Source of the DNA: Streptomyces fumigatiscleroticus
GTDB lineage: Bacteria > Actinomycetota > Actinomycetes > Streptomycetales > Streptomycetaceae
Assembly: GCF_014647975.1 (NCBI RefSeq)
Contig: NZ_BMQF01000003.1
Coordinates: forward strand, 124,001 to 188,000
DNA: 64,000 nucleotides
Reading direction: 5' to 3'
A program made the translations under genes and the position numbers. Shown in pieces: positions 16,622 through 27,824 of the stretch. The notes beneath the pieces are model-generated. The model was not told the DNA's origin. It made no database searches and saw only the letters and a list, made by a program, of their open reading frames with translations. How positions within the stretch are numbered: position 1 is the first letter of the stretch; each line of letters starts with the position of its first letter.

Positions 16622-17940
16622 GCACTTCGCACGCCTCCCCCAGGGAGACCACAGAGGGCACCGTGTACACGGTCACCGGCGGCGACTGGGACGAGGTCGT
16701 CCGGTCCGCGGCCCGCGCCGACGACGAGCGCCTGATCGTCAACATGGGCCCGCAGCACCCGTCCACGCACGGCGTGCTCCGCCTGATCCTGGAGATCGAG
16801 GGCGAGACGGTCACCGAGGCCCGCTGCGGCATCGGCTATCTGCACACCGGCATCGAGAAGAACCTCGAGTACCGGACGTGGACCCAGGGCACCACGTTCG
16901 TGACGCGCATGGACTATCTGACGCCGTTCTTCAACGAGGCCGCGTACTGCCTCGGCGTCGAGAAGCTCCTCGGCATCGAGGACCAGGTCCCGGACCGGGC
17001 CTCGGTCATCCGCGTGCTCCTGATGGAGCTCAACCGGATGTCCTCCCACCTGGTGGCGATCGCCACCGGAGGCATGGAGCTAGGCGCCACCACGATCATG
17101 ATCTACGGCTTCCGTGATCGTGAACTGATTCTCGACATCTACGAGCTGATCACCGGCCTGCGGATGAACCACGCGTACATCCGCCCCGGCGGACTCGCCC
17201 AGGACCTGCCGCCGGGCGCGGTGGACCAGATCCGCGAGTTCGTGAAGAAGATGAAGAAGAACCTCCCGGAGTACGACAAGCTCGCCACTGGGAACCCCAT
17301 CTTCAAGGCCCGCATGCAGGACGTCGGCTATCTGGACCTGGCCGGCTGCATGGCGCTGGGCGCCACCGGCCCGATCCTGCGCTCCACCGGGCTGCCGCAC
17401 GACCTGCGCAAGACCCAGCCGTACTGCGGCTACGAGACCTACGACTTCGACGTCCCGACCGCCGACACCTGCGACGCCTACGGCCGCTTCCTGATCCGGC
17501 TGGAGGAGATGCGCCAGTCGCTGCGGATCATCGAGCAGTGTCTGGACCGGTTGCAGCCCGGCCCGGTCATGGTCGCCGACAAGAAGATCGCCTGGCCCGC
17601 CCAGCTCGCCCTGGGGCCGGACGGCCTCGGCAACTCCCTCGACCACATCAAGAAGATCATGGGCACCTCCATGGAGGCCCTGATCCACCACTTCAAGCTG
17701 GTGACCGAGGGTTTCCGGGTGCCGCCGGGACAGGCGTACACGGCGGTCGAGTCACCCAAGGGCGAACTCGGGGTGCATGTCGTCTCCGACGGCGGCACCC
17801 GCCCCTTCCGGGTCCACTTCCGCGACCCGTCCTTCACCAATCTTCAGGCCATGGCGGCGATGTGCGAGGGCGGCCAGGTGGCCGACGTGATCGTCGCCGT
17901 CGCGTCCATCGACCCCGTGATGGGAGGCGTCGACCGGTGA
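16618..17940 (+). CDS. nuoD: NADH-quinone oxidoreductase subunit D
   Basis: This 440-residue, 49-kDa-type subunit forms the quinone-binding cavity together with NuoB. The signatures [40 protein letters not shown] and [12 protein letters not shown] are clear. The C-terminus [11 protein letters not shown] ends in the conserved Asp-Arg found in this family. The GTG start overlaps the stop of nuoC, and the TGA overlaps the GTG of nuoE. Confidence 0.97.
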   Translation: MSTSHASPRETTEGTVYTVTGGDWDEVVRSAARADDERLIVNMGPQHPSTHGVLRLILEIEGETVTEARCGIGYLHTGIEKNLEYRTWTQGTTFVTRMDYLTPFFNEAAYCLGVEKLLGIEDQVPDRASVIRVLLMELNRMSSHLVAIATGGMELGATTIMIYGFRDRELILDIYELITGLRMNHAYIRPGGLAQDLPPGAVDQIREFVKKMKKNLPEYDKLATGNPIFKARMQDVGYLDLAGCMALGATGPILRSTGLPHDLRKTQPYCGYETYDFDVPTADTCDAYGRFLIRLEEMRQSLRIIEQCLDRLQPGPVMVADKKIAWPAQLALGPDGLGNSLDHIKKIMGTSMEALIHHFKLVTEGFRVPPGQAYTAVESPKGELGVHVVSDGGTRPFRVHFRDPSFTNLQAMAAMCEGGQVADVIVAVASIDPVMGGVDR

Positions 17941-18812
17941 CCACCAGTTCTTCAGAGCGGGGCGTCAGCCTGGGCATGCCCGAGCTGCCCGCGCCCGCCT
18001 ACCCGGACGACGTCCGGACCCGGCTCGAGGCCGACGCACGCGAGATCATCGCCCGCTATCCGGGCTCCCGGTCCGCCCTGCTGCCGCTGCTGCACCTCGT
18101 GCAGTCGCAGGAGGGCCATGTCACGCGCACCGGCATGCAGTTCTGCGCGGACATGCTCGGCCTGACCACGGCCGAGGTCACCGCGGTCGCCACCTTCTAC
18201 ACCATGTACCGGCGCCGGCCGAGCGGCGACTACCAGGTCGGTGTCTGCACCAACACGCTCTGCGCGGTGATGGGCGGCGACGCGATCTTCGAGACCCTCC
18301 AGGAGCACCTGGGCGTCGGCAACGGCGAGACCACGGACGACGGCAAGGTCACCCTGGAGCACATCGAGTGCAACGCGGCCTGCGACTTCGCACCGGTCGT
18401 GATGGTCAACTGGGAGTTCTTCGACAACCAGACCCCCTCCAGCGCCAAGCGCCTCGTCGACGACCTGCGCGCGGGCCGGCCGGTGTCGCCCACGCGCGGC
18501 GCGCCGCTGTGCACCTTCAAGGAGACCGCCCGCATCCTGGCGGGCTTCCCCGACGAGCGGGACGGGGCCGTCGGGGCGAGCGGCAGCGCGGGGCACGCCT
18601 CGCTGATGGGCCTCCGCCTGGCCAGAGGGGAGACCGCTCCCGCGCGGGTGGTGCATCCGCGGGACGGCGGACCGCACGACGAGCCGCGGAACAGGGAGGT
18701 GCACGACCCGTCGCCGGCGGAGCACCTCAGCTCGCACGACGCACCGCAGGACACATCGGCCTCCGACCCCGCCAACCCCGCCGCGGGTCCCGCCGCCGAG
18801 GAGGGGGAGTGA
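17937..18812 (+). CDS. nuoE: NADH-quinone oxidoreductase subunit E with long C-terminal extension
   Basis: NuoE (24-kDa type) binds a 2Fe-2S cluster next to the NADH-oxidising NuoF. The four cysteines are C104 and C109 (CTNTLC) and C145 and C149 (CNAAC). The catalytic fold ends near residue 200. About 90 further residues, rich in Gly, Arg, Asp, Pro and Ser, form a disordered-looking tail not present in model-organism NuoE. The GTG at 17937 overlaps the nuoD stop, and the TGA at 18810-18812 overlaps the ATG of nuoF. Confidence 0.95.
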   Translation: MTTSSSERGVSLGMPELPAPAYPDDVRTRLEADAREIIARYPGSRSALLPLLHLVQSQEGHVTRTGMQFCADMLGLTTAEVTAVATFYTMYRRRPSGDYQVGVCTNTLCAVMGGDAIFETLQEHLGVGNGETTDDGKVTLEHIECNAACDFAPVVMVNWEFFDNQTPSSAKRLVDDLRAGRPVSPTRGAPLCTFKETARILAGFPDERDGAVGASGSAGHASLMGLRLARGETAPARVVHPRDGGPHDEPRNREVHDPSPAEHLSSHDAPQDTSASDPANPAAGPAAEEGE

Positions 18813-20188
18813 TGAGCGTGTCCACCCGATACGGGGGCGCATCGCAGCCGGAAGCCGGGGGAGAGACGAGCCCCGAGAAGCTGCTCGCACCCGTGCTGTC
18901 GGCCTTCTGGGACGAGGACGAGTCCTGGACACTGGACGTCTACCGAAGGCACGAGGGGTACGAGGGGCTCCGCAAGGCGCTCGCCATGTCGCCGGACGAC
19001 GTGATCGCCTACGTCAAGGACTCCGGTCTGCGCGGCCGTGGTGGCGCGGGCTTCCCGACGGGAATGAAATGGCAGTTCATTCCCCAGGGAGACGGCAAGC
19101 CTCACTATCTAGTTGTCAACGCCGACGAGTCGGAGCCCGGGACGTGCAAGGACATCCCGCTCCTCTTCGCGAACCCGCACAGCCTCATCGAGGGCATCGT
19201 CATCGCGTGTTATGCGATCAGGTCGTCGCATGCCTTCATCTATCTGCGTGGTGAGGTCGTCCCCGTACTGCGGCGGTTGCACTCGGCCGTGCGCGAGGCC
19301 TACGAGGCGGGATACCTCGGCGAGAACATCATGGGCAGCGGACTCGACCTGGAGCTCACCGTGCACGCGGGCGCCGGCGCGTACATCTGCGGTGAGGAGA
19401 CCGCACTGCTCGACTCGCTCGAAGGCCGCCGTGGTCAACCGCGGCTCCGTCCCCCCTTTCCTGCCGTCGCGGGCCTCTACGCGTGCCCGACTGTGGTGAA
19501 TAACGTCGAGTCGATCGCGTCGGTTCCCGCCATCCTCAAGAACGGCAAGGAATGGTTCAGGTCGATGGGCAGCGAGAAGTCCCCGGGCTTCACGCTCTAC
19601 TCGCTCAGCGGCCATGTCGCCGGTCCCGGTCAGTACGAGGCCCCGCTCGGCATCACCCTGCGCCAACTGCTCGACATGAGCGGCGGCATGCGGCCCGGCC
19701 ACCGGCTGAAGTTCTGGACGCCCGGCGGCTCCTCCACGCCGATGTTCACCGACGAGCACCTCGACGTCCCGCTCGACTACGAAGGAGTGGGCGCCGCCGG
19801 TTCCATGCTCGGCACCAAGGCCCTCCAGTGCTTCGACGAGACGACCTGCGTCGTCCGCGCCGTCACCCGCTGGACCGAGTTCTACGCCCACGAGTCCTGC
19901 GGCAAGTGCACCCCCTGTCGGGAAGGCACGTACTGGCTGGTGCAGCTGCTGCGTGACATCGAGGCCGGCAAGGGCGCGATGAGCGATCTCGACAAGCTGG
20001 CGGACATCGCCGACAACATCAACGGCAAGTCCTTCTGCGCCCTCGGCGACGGCGCCGCCTCGCCGATCTTCTCCTCGCTCAAGTACTTCCGCGACGAGTA
20101 CGAGGAGCACATCACGGGCCGCGGCTGCCCCTTCGACCCGGCCAGGTCGACGGCCTGGGCGGACCAGCACACGGAGGTGAACGCATGA
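18812..20188 (+). CDS. nuoF: NADH-quinone oxidoreductase subunit F (NADH/FMN-binding)
   Basis: This 458-residue subunit oxidises NADH with FMN and carries the N3 4Fe-4S cluster. The glycine-rich NADH/FMN-binding segment [17 protein letters not shown], the [13 protein letters not shown] motif and the cluster ligands in [12 protein letters not shown] are all present. The ATG at 18812 shares a base with the nuoE stop; a GTG one codon earlier is also possible. Its stop overlaps the ATG of nuoG. Confidence 0.97.
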   Translation: MSVSTRYGGASQPEAGGETSPEKLLAPVLSAFWDEDESWTLDVYRRHEGYEGLRKALAMSPDDVIAYVKDSGLRGRGGAGFPTGMKWQFIPQGDGKPHYLVVNADESEPGTCKDIPLLFANPHSLIEGIVIACYAIRSSHAFIYLRGEVVPVLRRLHSAVREAYEAGYLGENIMGSGLDLELTVHAGAGAYICGEETALLDSLEGRRGQPRLRPPFPAVAGLYACPTVVNNVESIASVPAILKNGKEWFRSMGSEKSPGFTLYSLSGHVAGPGQYEAPLGITLRQLLDMSGGMRPGHRLKFWTPGGSSTPMFTDEHLDVPLDYEGVGAAGSMLGTKALQCFDETTCVVRAVTRWTEFYAHESCGKCTPCREGTYWLVQLLRDIEAGKGAMSDLDKLADIADNINGKSFCALGDGAASPIFSSLKYFRDEYEEHITGRGCPFDPARSTAWADQHTEVNA

Positions 20189-22689
20189 CCGTGACCACCA
20201 GCGCTCCCTCCGGAGGAGGGGAGGCGGCGGTCCCGCCGGAAGACCTCGTCTCGCTGACCATCGACGGCGTCGAGATCAGCGTGCCCAAGGGCACCCTGGT
20301 CATCCGGGCCGCCGAGCAGCTCGGCATCGAGATCCCCCGCTTCTGCGACCACCCCCTCCTCGACCCGGCCGGCGCCTGCCGCCAGTGCATCGTCGAGGTC
20401 GAGGGCCAGCGCAAGCCCATGGCGTCCTGCACCATCACCTGCACGGACGGGATGGTGGTCAAGACCCACCTCACCTCGCCCGTCGCCGAGAAGGCGCAGC
20501 ACGGCGTGATGGAGCTGCTGCTCATCAACCACCCGCTGGACTGCCCGGTCTGCGACAAGGGCGGCGAGTGCCCGCTGCAGAACCAGGCCATGTCCCACGG
20601 CAACGCCGAGTCCCGCTTCGACGGGAAGAAGCGGACGTACGAGAAACCGGTCCCGATCTCCACGCAGGTGCTGCTGGACCGCGAGCGCTGCGTCCTGTGC
20701 GCCCGCTGCACCCGGTTCTCCAACCAGGTCGCGGGCGACCCCATGATCGAGCTGGTCGAGCGGGGCGCGCTCCAGCAGGTCGGCACCGGTGAGGGCGACC
20801 CCTTCGAGTCGTACTTCTCCGGCAACACCATCCAGATCTGCCCGGTCGGCGCGCTGACCTCGGCCGCCTACCGGTTCCGCTCCCGCCCCTTCGACCTGGT
20901 GTCCTCCCCGAGCGTGTGCGAGCACTGCTCCGGTGGCTGCGCCACCCGCACCGACCACCGGCGCGGCAAGGTCATGCGGCGGCTCGCCGCCAACGACCCC
21001 GAGGTCAACGAGGAGTGGATCTGCGACAAGGGACGGTTCGCCTTCCGCTACGCACAGGCGACGGACCGGCTGACGACCCCGCTCGTGCGCAACGCCGAAG
21101 GCGTCCTGGAACCGTCCTCCTGGCCGGACGCGTTGCAGATCGCGGCGCAGGGGCTGCTCGCCTCGCGCGGCCGGACCGGCGTCCTGACCGGCGGCCGGCT
21201 CACCGTGGAGGACGCCTACGCGTACAGCAAGTTCGCGCGCGTGGCGCTCAACACCAACGACATCGACTTCCGCGCGCGCGTGCACAGCGGCGAGGAGGCC
21301 GACTTCCTGGCGGCCCGGATCGCCGGCCGCGGCCTCGACCTGGACGGCACGGGCGTCACCTACCGGTCGCTGGAGAAGGCGCCCGCCGTCCTGCTGGTCG
21401 GCTTCGAGGCCGAGGAGGAGGCGCCCGGCGTCTTCCTGCGGCTGCGCAAGGCCTGGCGCAAGCATGGACAGAAGGTGTTCGCCCTGGCCACGCACGCCAC
21501 CCGGGGCCTGGAGAAGGCCGGCGGCACGCTGCTGCCCGCCGCTCCCGGCACCGAGACCGAGTGGCTGGACGCACTGGCCAGCGGCGTCGGCCTGGACGAG
21601 GCCGGTGCCGCGGCCGGGGAGGCGCTCCGTGCCGAGGGCGCGGTGATCGTCGTCGGCGAGCGGCTGGCCGCGGTGGCCGGCGGCCTCACCGCCGCCGTAC
21701 GGACCGCCTCTGCCACCGGCGCCCGGCTGGCGTGGATCCCCCGCCGGGCGGGCGAGCGCGGCGCCGTGGAGGCGGGCGCGCTGCCGACGCTGCTGCCGGG
21801 CGGGCGCCCGGCCACCGACCCGCGCGCGCGTGAGGAGGTCGCCGCTGTCTGGGGCGTCGCCGAACTCCCGCTGCGCTACGGGCGCGACACCGGCCGGATC
21901 GTCGACGCCGCCGCGTCCGGAGAGCTCCAGGCGCTGCTGGTGGCCGGGGTGGAGATCGCCGACCTGCCCGACCCGGCACGCGCGCGTGCCGCCCTCGCCG
22001 AAGCCGGCTTCGTGGTCTCGCTGGAGCTGCGGCCCAGCGAGGTCACCGAGCACGCCTCCGTCGTGCTGCCCGTCGCCGCGGTCGCGGAGAAGGCCGGCAC
22101 CTTCCTGAACTGGGAGGGCCGGGCCCGCTCCTTCGAGGCCGCGCTGAAGCCCGACCAGATGACCCGGCGCCTCGCGCCGAGCGACGCGCGGGTGCTCCAG
22201 ATGCTGGCCGACGCCATGGACGTACACCTGGGCCTGCCGGATCTGCGCACCGTACGCGCGGAGCTGGACCGGCTGGGTGTCTGGGACGGGCCGCGGGCCA
22301 CCGAGCCGCTGGAGACCGCGAGTGCGCTGCCGCGGCCCGCCGCCGGGGAGGCCGTGCTCGCCGGGCACCGGCTCCTGCTCGACCAGGGCGTCCTCCAGGA
22401 GGGCGACGAGGCGCTCGCCGGTACCCGGCACGCCGCACGCGCGCGCGTGTCGGCCGCCACGGCGGCCGAGGCGGGTGTCAAGGACGGTGACCTGCTCGCC
22501 GTGACCGGACCCGCCGGTGCCGTCGAACTTCCGCTCCAGATCACGGAGATGCCCGACCGGGTGGTGTGGCTGCCGCTGAACTCGGCCGGGACCGGTGTCG
22601 CCTCCGACGCCGGAGTGCTGCCCGGCTCCCTCGTCCGCATCGGCCCGGCCGCGCTCGCCGGCGAGGCCCCCAAGGAGGTGGAGGCATGA
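20185..22689 (+). CDS. nuoG: NADH-quinone oxidoreductase subunit G
   Basis: The largest peripheral subunit (834 residues) starts with a plant-type 2Fe-2S domain ([15 protein letters not shown]), then the [13 protein letters not shown] and [10 protein letters not shown] cluster motifs, and then a molybdopterin-oxidoreductase-like region with CEHCSGGC (cluster N7-like) and KGRFAFRY. It relays electrons from NuoF towards NuoI. The Ala-rich C-terminal half is less conserved, as usual in this family. ATGA overlaps couple it to both nuoF and nuoH. Confidence 0.96.
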   Translation: MTVTTSAPSGGGEAAVPPEDLVSLTIDGVEISVPKGTLVIRAAEQLGIEIPRFCDHPLLDPAGACRQCIVEVEGQRKPMASCTITCTDGMVVKTHLTSPVAEKAQHGVMELLLINHPLDCPVCDKGGECPLQNQAMSHGNAESRFDGKKRTYEKPVPISTQVLLDRERCVLCARCTRFSNQVAGDPMIELVERGALQQVGTGEGDPFESYFSGNTIQICPVGALTSAAYRFRSRPFDLVSSPSVCEHCSGGCATRTDHRRGKVMRRLAANDPEVNEEWICDKGRFAFRYAQATDRLTTPLVRNAEGVLEPSSWPDALQIAAQGLLASRGRTGVLTGGRLTVEDAYAYSKFARVALNTNDIDFRARVHSGEEADFLAARIAGRGLDLDGTGVTYRSLEKAPAVLLVGFEAEEEAPGVFLRLRKAWRKHGQKVFALATHATRGLEKAGGTLLPAAPGTETEWLDALASGVGLDEAGAAAGEALRAEGAVIVVGERLAAVAGGLTAAVRTASATGARLAWIPRRAGERGAVEAGALPTLLPGGRPATDPRAREEVAAVWGVAELPLRYGRDTGRIVDAAASGELQALLVAGVEIADLPDPARARAALAEAGFVVSLELRPSEVTEHASVVLPVAAVAEKAGTFLNWEGRARSFEAALKPDQMTRRLAPSDARVLQMLADAMDVHLGLPDLRTVRAELDRLGVWDGPRATEPLETASALPRPAAGEAVLAGHRLLLDQGVLQEGDEALAGTRHAARARVSAATAAEAGVKDGDLLAVTGPAGAVELPLQITEMPDRVVWLPLNSAGTGVASDAGVLPGSLVRIGPAALAGEAPKEVEA

Positions 22690-24062
22690 GCCCGTACCTC
22701 GCCGCTGAAGACCTCTCGATGTTCGGCCGCGACCCCTGGTGGCTGGTCGTCGTCAAGGCGGTGTTCTGTTTCGCCTTCCTGATGGTGACGGTGCTGGTCG
22801 CCATCGTCTGGGAGCGCAAGGTCGTCGCCTGGATGCAACTGCGCATCGGCCCCAACCGGCACGGCCCCTGGGGCATGCTCCAGTCGCTCGCCGACGGCGT
22901 GAAACTGATGCTCAAGGAGGACGTCGTCGTCAAGCGCGCGGACAAGGTGGTGTACGTCCTCGCGCCGATCGTCGCGGCCATCCCGGCCTTCATGGCGATC
23001 GCGGTGATCCCCTTCGGGCCCCGCGGCAACGAGATCTCGATCTTCGGTCACCGCACCACGATGCAGCTCACCGATCTGCCGATCGCGATGCTCTACATCC
23101 TCGCGGTCGCCTCCGTCGGCATCTACGGCATCGTGCTGGCCGGCTGGAGCTCGGGATCGACCTACCCGCTCCTGGGCGGTCTGCGGTCCTGCGCGCAGAT
23201 GATCTCCTACGAGATCGCCATGGGCGCCGCCTTCGCCTCCGTGTTCCTGTACTCGGGCTCGATGTCGACGTCGGAGATCGTGGAGCAGCAGGCGGACCGC
23301 TGGTACATCGTGCTGCTGCCGCTCTCCTTCCTGCTCTACATCGTCACCATGGTCGGCGAGACCAACCGTGCCCCCTTCGACATGCCGGAGTCGGAGGGCG
23401 ACCTGGTCGGCGGTTTCAACACCGAGTACTCGTCGATCAAGTTCGCGATGTTCATGCTCGCCGAGTACGTGAACATGGTGACGGTCTCATCGGTCGCCAC
23501 CACCCTCTTCCTCGGCGGCTGGCGGGCCCCGTGGCCGGTCAGCACCTTCTGGGAGGGTGCGAACCACGGCTGGTGGCCGATGCTCTGGTTCATCGTGAAG
23601 GTGCAGCTGCTGCTGTTCCTCTTCATCTGGCTGCGCGGCACGCTCCCGAGGGTCCGCTACGACCAGCTGATGAAGCTCGGCTGGAAGGTCCTCATCCCGG
23701 TCTCCCTGGTGTGGCTGATGCTCGTCGCCACCGTGCGGGCCCTGAAGAACGAGAACTACGACTTCGCCGACATCGCCCTCTACGTCTGCGGCGGCGTCAT
23801 CGTCGTCCTGCTGCTGTCCTTCCTCGCCGACATGTACCGGGGCAAGGACAAGGAGGCCGAGCAGCCGGCCGGCGGGCGGGCCGGATTCGATCCGATGGCC
23901 GGTGGTTTCCCCGTACCGCCCCTGCCCGGACAGGAGCTGCCGCCGGTGCCGCGACGCCGTCCGCGCCGCGAGCGGGAGCTGATTGTCAGTGGTGGGCCCG
24001 ATACTCAGAGTGACGGATCTGTGGGCGGATCCACGGATGGAAAGGAGGCGTCCGATGGCTGA
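22686..24062 (+). CDS. nuoH: NADH-quinone oxidoreductase subunit H
   Basis: This 458-residue membrane subunit links the quinone site to the proton-pumping arm. It shows [22 protein letters not shown] and the conserved loop [27 protein letters not shown], plus eight transmembrane helices. The last 70 residues form a soluble Pro/Gly/Arg-rich extension ([21 protein letters not shown]) beyond the normal family end, characteristic of actinobacterial NuoH. It overlaps nuoI by eight bases. Confidence 0.96.
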   Translation: MSPYLAAEDLSMFGRDPWWLVVVKAVFCFAFLMVTVLVAIVWERKVVAWMQLRIGPNRHGPWGMLQSLADGVKLMLKEDVVVKRADKVVYVLAPIVAAIPAFMAIAVIPFGPRGNEISIFGHRTTMQLTDLPIAMLYILAVASVGIYGIVLAGWSSGSTYPLLGGLRSCAQMISYEIAMGAAFASVFLYSGSMSTSEIVEQQADRWYIVLLPLSFLLYIVTMVGETNRAPFDMPESEGDLVGGFNTEYSSIKFAMFMLAEYVNMVTVSSVATTLFLGGWRAPWPVSTFWEGANHGWWPMLWFIVKVQLLLFLFIWLRGTLPRVRYDQLMKLGWKVLIPVSLVWLMLVATVRALKNENYDFADIALYVCGGVIVVLLLSFLADMYRGKDKEAEQPAGGRAGFDPMAGGFPVPPLPGQELPPVPRRRPRRERELIVSGGPDTQSDGSVGGSTDGKEASDG

Positions 24063-24705
24063 GGAGCCCCAGGAGGCCGGGCGGACGAAACCCGGCTTCC
24101 AGAACCCCGTGGCCGGCTTCGGCGTGACCTTCAAGGCCATGTTCAAGAAGCGGCTCACCGAGCAGTATCCGGAGCAGCAGAAGACCACGGCTCCGCGCTT
24201 CCACGGACGGCACCAGCTCAACCGCCATCCGGACGGCCTGGAGAAGTGCGTCGGCTGCGAACTGTGCGCCTGGGCCTGTCCCGCCGACGCCATCTATGTC
24301 GAGGGCGCGGACAACACCGACGAGGAGCGCTACTCGCCGGGCGAGCGGTACGGCCGCGTCTACCAGATCAACTACGCCCGCTGCATCCTGTGCGGTCTGT
24401 GCATCGAGGCGTGCCCCACGCGCGCGTTGACGATGACCAACGAGTTCGAGCTGGCCGACTCCAGCCGCGCCGACCTGATCTACACCAAGGAACAGCTGCT
24501 CGCCGGCCTCGAGGAAGGCATGGTCGACAGTCCGCACGCCATCTACCCGGGCACGGACGAGCAGGACTACTACCGGGGCCTGGTCACCGAGGCCGCGCCC
24601 GGCACGGTGCGTCAGGTGGCCCTGTCCAAGGGCGAGGTCCCGCAGGAGGCCTCCTCGACCTCCGGCGAGAGCGAACCGGCGTCGGAGAAGGTGGTCCGCC
24701 GATGA
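24055..24705 (+). CDS. nuoI: NADH-quinone oxidoreductase subunit I
   Basis: The 216-residue ferredoxin-like subunit carries two 4Fe-4S clusters (N6a and N6b) through [12 protein letters not shown] and [12 protein letters not shown]. The ATG at 24055 is preceded by a perfect AAAGGAGG ribosome-binding site (24041-24048) inside the end of nuoH. A hydrophilic tail of about 40 residues follows the core. Its stop overlaps the nuoJ start. Confidence 0.96.
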   Translation: MAEEPQEAGRTKPGFQNPVAGFGVTFKAMFKKRLTEQYPEQQKTTAPRFHGRHQLNRHPDGLEKCVGCELCAWACPADAIYVEGADNTDEERYSPGERYGRVYQINYARCILCGLCIEACPTRALTMTNEFELADSSRADLIYTKEQLLAGLEEGMVDSPHAIYPGTDEQDYYRGLVTEAAPGTVRQVALSKGEVPQEASSTSGESEPASEKVVRR

Positions 24706-25544
24706 CCGCGCAGCTCGGCGCCTACTCCACCTCCACCGGAGAGGCCTTCCAGTTCTGGGTCCTGGGCACCGTCGCCGTGATCGGCGCCCTGTGCACCGTC
24801 TTCATGAAGAAGGCCGTGCACAGCGCGCTCTGCCTGGCCGGCACCATGATCATCCTGGCGGTGTTCTACCTCGCCAACGGCGCCTACTTCCTGGGCGTCG
24901 TCCAGATCGTCGTCTACACCGGCGCGATCATGATGCTGTTCCTGTTCGTGGTGATGCTCGTCGGCGTGACCGCCGCGGACTCCCTCAAGGAGACCATCAA
25001 GGGACAGCGCTGGCTGGCCCTGCTGTGCGGACTCGGCTTCGGCGTCCTGCTGGTCGCGGGCGTCGCCAACGCCTCCCTCAAGGAGTGGGACGGCATCGGC
25101 CAGGCCAACGCGGGCGGCAATGTGGAGGGGCTCGCGGCCCTGCTCTTCACCAAGTACGTCTTCGCCTTCGAGATCACCGGCGCCCTGCTGATCACGGCCG
25201 CGGTCGGCGCGATGGTGCTCACCCACCGGGAGCGCACCGAGCGCGCGAAGACGCAGCGGGAACTGGCCGAGCAGCGGGTCCGGGACGGCAGGTACCTCCC
25301 GCCGCTGCCGGCGCCCGGCGTGTACGCCCGGCACAACGCCGTGGACATCGCGGGCCTGCTGCCCGACGGCACCCCGTCCGAGCTCACCGTCAACAAGACG
25401 CTGCGCGAGCGCGGCCAGATCCGTGACGTGTCGACGGAGGCGCTGGCCGATCTGCGGGCCCTGGAACAGCGCGCGGAGGAGCGCCTGGAACGGACCGCGG
25501 CGGACCCGGCGAACGTCGAGCGGGCCGAGGAGGCGTCGAAGTGA
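24702..25544 (+). CDS. nuoJ: NADH-quinone oxidoreductase subunit J
   Basis: The 280-residue protein has five transmembrane helices in the first 180 residues, with the conserved [28 protein letters not shown] that marks NuoJ. A charged, probably cytoplasmic tail of about 100 residues (REQ-rich helix, then [15 protein letters not shown]) follows. The ATG overlaps the nuoI stop, and the TGA overlaps the GTG of nuoK. Confidence 0.95.
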   Translation: MTAQLGAYSTSTGEAFQFWVLGTVAVIGALCTVFMKKAVHSALCLAGTMIILAVFYLANGAYFLGVVQIVVYTGAIMMLFLFVVMLVGVTAADSLKETIKGQRWLALLCGLGFGVLLVAGVANASLKEWDGIGQANAGGNVEGLAALLFTKYVFAFEITGALLITAAVGAMVLTHRERTERAKTQRELAEQRVRDGRYLPPLPAPGVYARHNAVDIAGLLPDGTPSELTVNKTLRERGQIRDVSTEALADLRALEQRAEERLERTAADPANVERAEEASK

Positions 25545-25840
25545 ATCCCGTCAACTACCTCTATCTCGCGGCCCTGTTGTTCACGATCGGCGCCACCGGC
25601 GTTCTGATCAGGCGCAACGCGATCGTGGTCTTCATGTGCATCGAGCTGATGCTCAACGCCTGCAACCTCGCGTTCGTCGCCTTCTCCCGGATGCACGGCA
25701 ATCTCGACGGCCAGATCATCGCCTTCTTCACGATGGTCGTCGCCGCCGCGGAGGTCGTGGTCGGGCTCGCGATCATCGTGTCCCTGTTCCGTACCCGCCA
25801 CTCGGCCTCGGTCGACGACGCCAGCCTGATGAAGCTGTAA
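25541..25840 (+). CDS. nuoK: NADH-quinone oxidoreductase subunit K
   Basis: This is a 99-residue, three-helix antiporter-like subunit. The sequence [33 protein letters not shown] holds the conserved membrane glutamates used in proton transfer, one in CIELMLN and another in [10 protein letters not shown]. The GTG start at 25541 overlaps the nuoJ stop, and 14 bp separate it from nuoL. Confidence 0.96.
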   Translation: MNPVNYLYLAALLFTIGATGVLIRRNAIVVFMCIELMLNACNLAFVAFSRMHGNLDGQIIAFFTMVVAAAEVVVGLAIIVSLFRTRHSASVDDASLMKL

Positions 25841-25854
25841 GGGGTCGCTGAATC

Positions 25855-27819
25855 GTGGAGAACCTGATTGCGCTGCTGGTGGCGGCGCCCCTGCTCGGAG
25901 CGGCGGTGCTGCTGTGCGGCGGACGCCGGCTGGACGCCGTCGGTCACTGGATCGGCACCCTGCTCGCGGCCGTCTCCTTCGCGCTCGGCCTCGCCCTCTT
26001 CTCCGACCTGCTGGGCCGGGGCGCCGACGACCGCACCCTGACGCAGCACCTGTTCAGCTGGGTCCCGGTGGAGGGCTTCCAGGCCGACGTCGCCTTCCGG
26101 CTCGATCAGCTGTCGATGACGTTCGTGCTGCTGATCACCGGCGTCGGCTCGCTGATCCACCTGTACTCGGTCGGATACATGGAGCACGACGAGCGGCGCC
26201 GCCGCTTCTTCGGCTATCTGAACCTGTTCCTCGCGGCGATGCTGCTGTTGGTCCTCGCCGACAACTACCTGCTGCTGTACGTCGGCTGGGAGGGCGTCGG
26301 TCTCGCCTCCTACCTGCTGATCGGCTTCTGGCAGCACAAGCCCAGCGCCGCCACCGCCGCGAAGAAGGCCTTCCTGGTCAACCGCGTCGGCGACATGGGC
26401 CTGTCGATCGCCGTCATGCTGATGTTCCTCTGGTTCGGCACCTTCGCCTTCGGGCCGGTGCTCGGCGGCCACGAGGAGGCCGGGCTCGCCGGTGCCGCCG
26501 GCGAGGGCAAGCTCACCGCGATCGCCCTGATGCTGCTGCTCGCCGCCTGCGGCAAGTCGGCCCAGGTGCCGCTCCAGTCCTGGCTCGGGGACGCGATGGA
26601 GGGTCCGACCCCGGTCTCGGCCCTGATCCACGCCGCGACCATGGTGACGGCGGGCGTGTACCTCGTCGTCCGCTCCGCGGCGATCTTCAACGGCGCCCCC
26701 GACGCCCAGCTGGTGGTCACCATCGTCGGCGCGGTCACGCTGCTGTTCGGTGCGATCGTCGGTTGCGCGAAGGACGACATCAAGAAGGCGCTGGCCGGCT
26801 CGACCATGTCGCAGATCGGCTACATGGTGCTCGCCGCGGGCCTCGGCCCCATCGGCTATGTCTTCGCGATCATGCACCTGGTGACGCACGGCTTCTTCAA
26901 GGCCGGGCTGTTCCTCGGCGCCGGCTCGGTCATGCACGGCATGAACGACGAGGTCGACATGCGCCGCTACGGCGGACTGCGCAAGTACATGCCGGTCACC
27001 TTCATCACCTTCGGCCTCGGCTACCTCGCCATCATCGGCTTCCCGGGCCTGTCCGGCTTCTTCTCCAAGGACAAGATCATCGAGGCGGCGTTCGCCAAGG
27101 GCGGCACCGAGGGCTGGATCCTCGGCGGCGCGGCCCTGCTGGGCGCGGCCATCACGGCGTACTACATGACGCGCGTGATGCTGATGACGTTCTTCGGCGA
27201 GGAGCGCTGGCGCCGCACCCCGACGCCGTCCCCGGCCGAGCCCGACGTGGAGCCCGCCGCCGAGACACGGGGCGAGCACGCCGAACCGCATCCGCACGAG
27301 TCTCCCGCGATCATGACGATCCCGATGATCGTGCTGGCCATCGGCTCGGTCTTCGGCGGCGCGTTCTTCAGCGTCGGCGACCGCTTCCTGCACTGGCTGG
27401 AGCCGGTCACCGGCCATGACCACGGGGACGCGCCGGTCAGCGCGCTGACGGTCACCCTGTCCACGATGGTGGTCCTGGTCGTCGGCGTCGCGATCGCCTA
27501 CGCGCAGTACGGCCGCCGTCCGGTCCCGGCCGTCGCCCCGCGCGGTTCGCTGCTCACCCGGGCCGCCCGGCGCGACCTGCTCCAGGACGACTTCAACCAC
27601 GTCGTCCTGGTCCGCGGCGGCGAGCACCTGACGCGCTCCCTGGTGTACGTCGACCACACCCTGGTCGACGGGGTCGTCAACGGCACGGCGGCCTCGGTCG
27701 GCGGCCTGTCGGGACGGCTGCGCAGGCTTCAGAACGGCTTCGCGCGCTCCTACGCGGTCTCGATGTTCGGCGGCGCGGCGGTCCTGGTCGCCGCGACCCT
27801 GCTGATGAGGGCGGTCTGA
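25855..27819 (+). CDS. nuoL: NADH-quinone oxidoreductase subunit L
   Basis: The distal proton pump (654 residues) belongs to the Mrp-antiporter-like family. Visible signatures are [15 protein letters not shown], the trans-membrane lysine region [37 protein letters not shown] and [19 protein letters not shown]. The lateral amphipathic helix region lies in the C-terminal part. A His/Glu/Pro-rich loop ([21 protein letters not shown]) is inserted around residues 460-485. Confidence 0.96.
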   Translation: MENLIALLVAAPLLGAAVLLCGGRRLDAVGHWIGTLLAAVSFALGLALFSDLLGRGADDRTLTQHLFSWVPVEGFQADVAFRLDQLSMTFVLLITGVGSLIHLYSVGYMEHDERRRRFFGYLNLFLAAMLLLVLADNYLLLYVGWEGVGLASYLLIGFWQHKPSAATAAKKAFLVNRVGDMGLSIAVMLMFLWFGTFAFGPVLGGHEEAGLAGAAGEGKLTAIALMLLLAACGKSAQVPLQSWLGDAMEGPTPVSALIHAATMVTAGVYLVVRSAAIFNGAPDAQLVVTIVGAVTLLFGAIVGCAKDDIKKALAGSTMSQIGYMVLAAGLGPIGYVFAIMHLVTHGFFKAGLFLGAGSVMHGMNDEVDMRRYGGLRKYMPVTFITFGLGYLAIIGFPGLSGFFSKDKIIEAAFAKGGTEGWILGGAALLGAAITAYYMTRVMLMTFFGEERWRRTPTPSPAEPDVEPAAETRGEHAEPHPHESPAIMTIPMIVLAIGSVFGGAFFSVGDRFLHWLEPVTGHDHGDAPVSALTVTLSTMVVLVVGVAIAYAQYGRRPVPAVAPRGSLLTRAARRDLLQDDFNHVVLVRGGEHLTRSLVYVDHTLVDGVVNGTAASVGGLSGRLRRLQNGFARSYAVSMFGGAAVLVAATLLMRAV

Positions 27820-27824
27820 TACCG

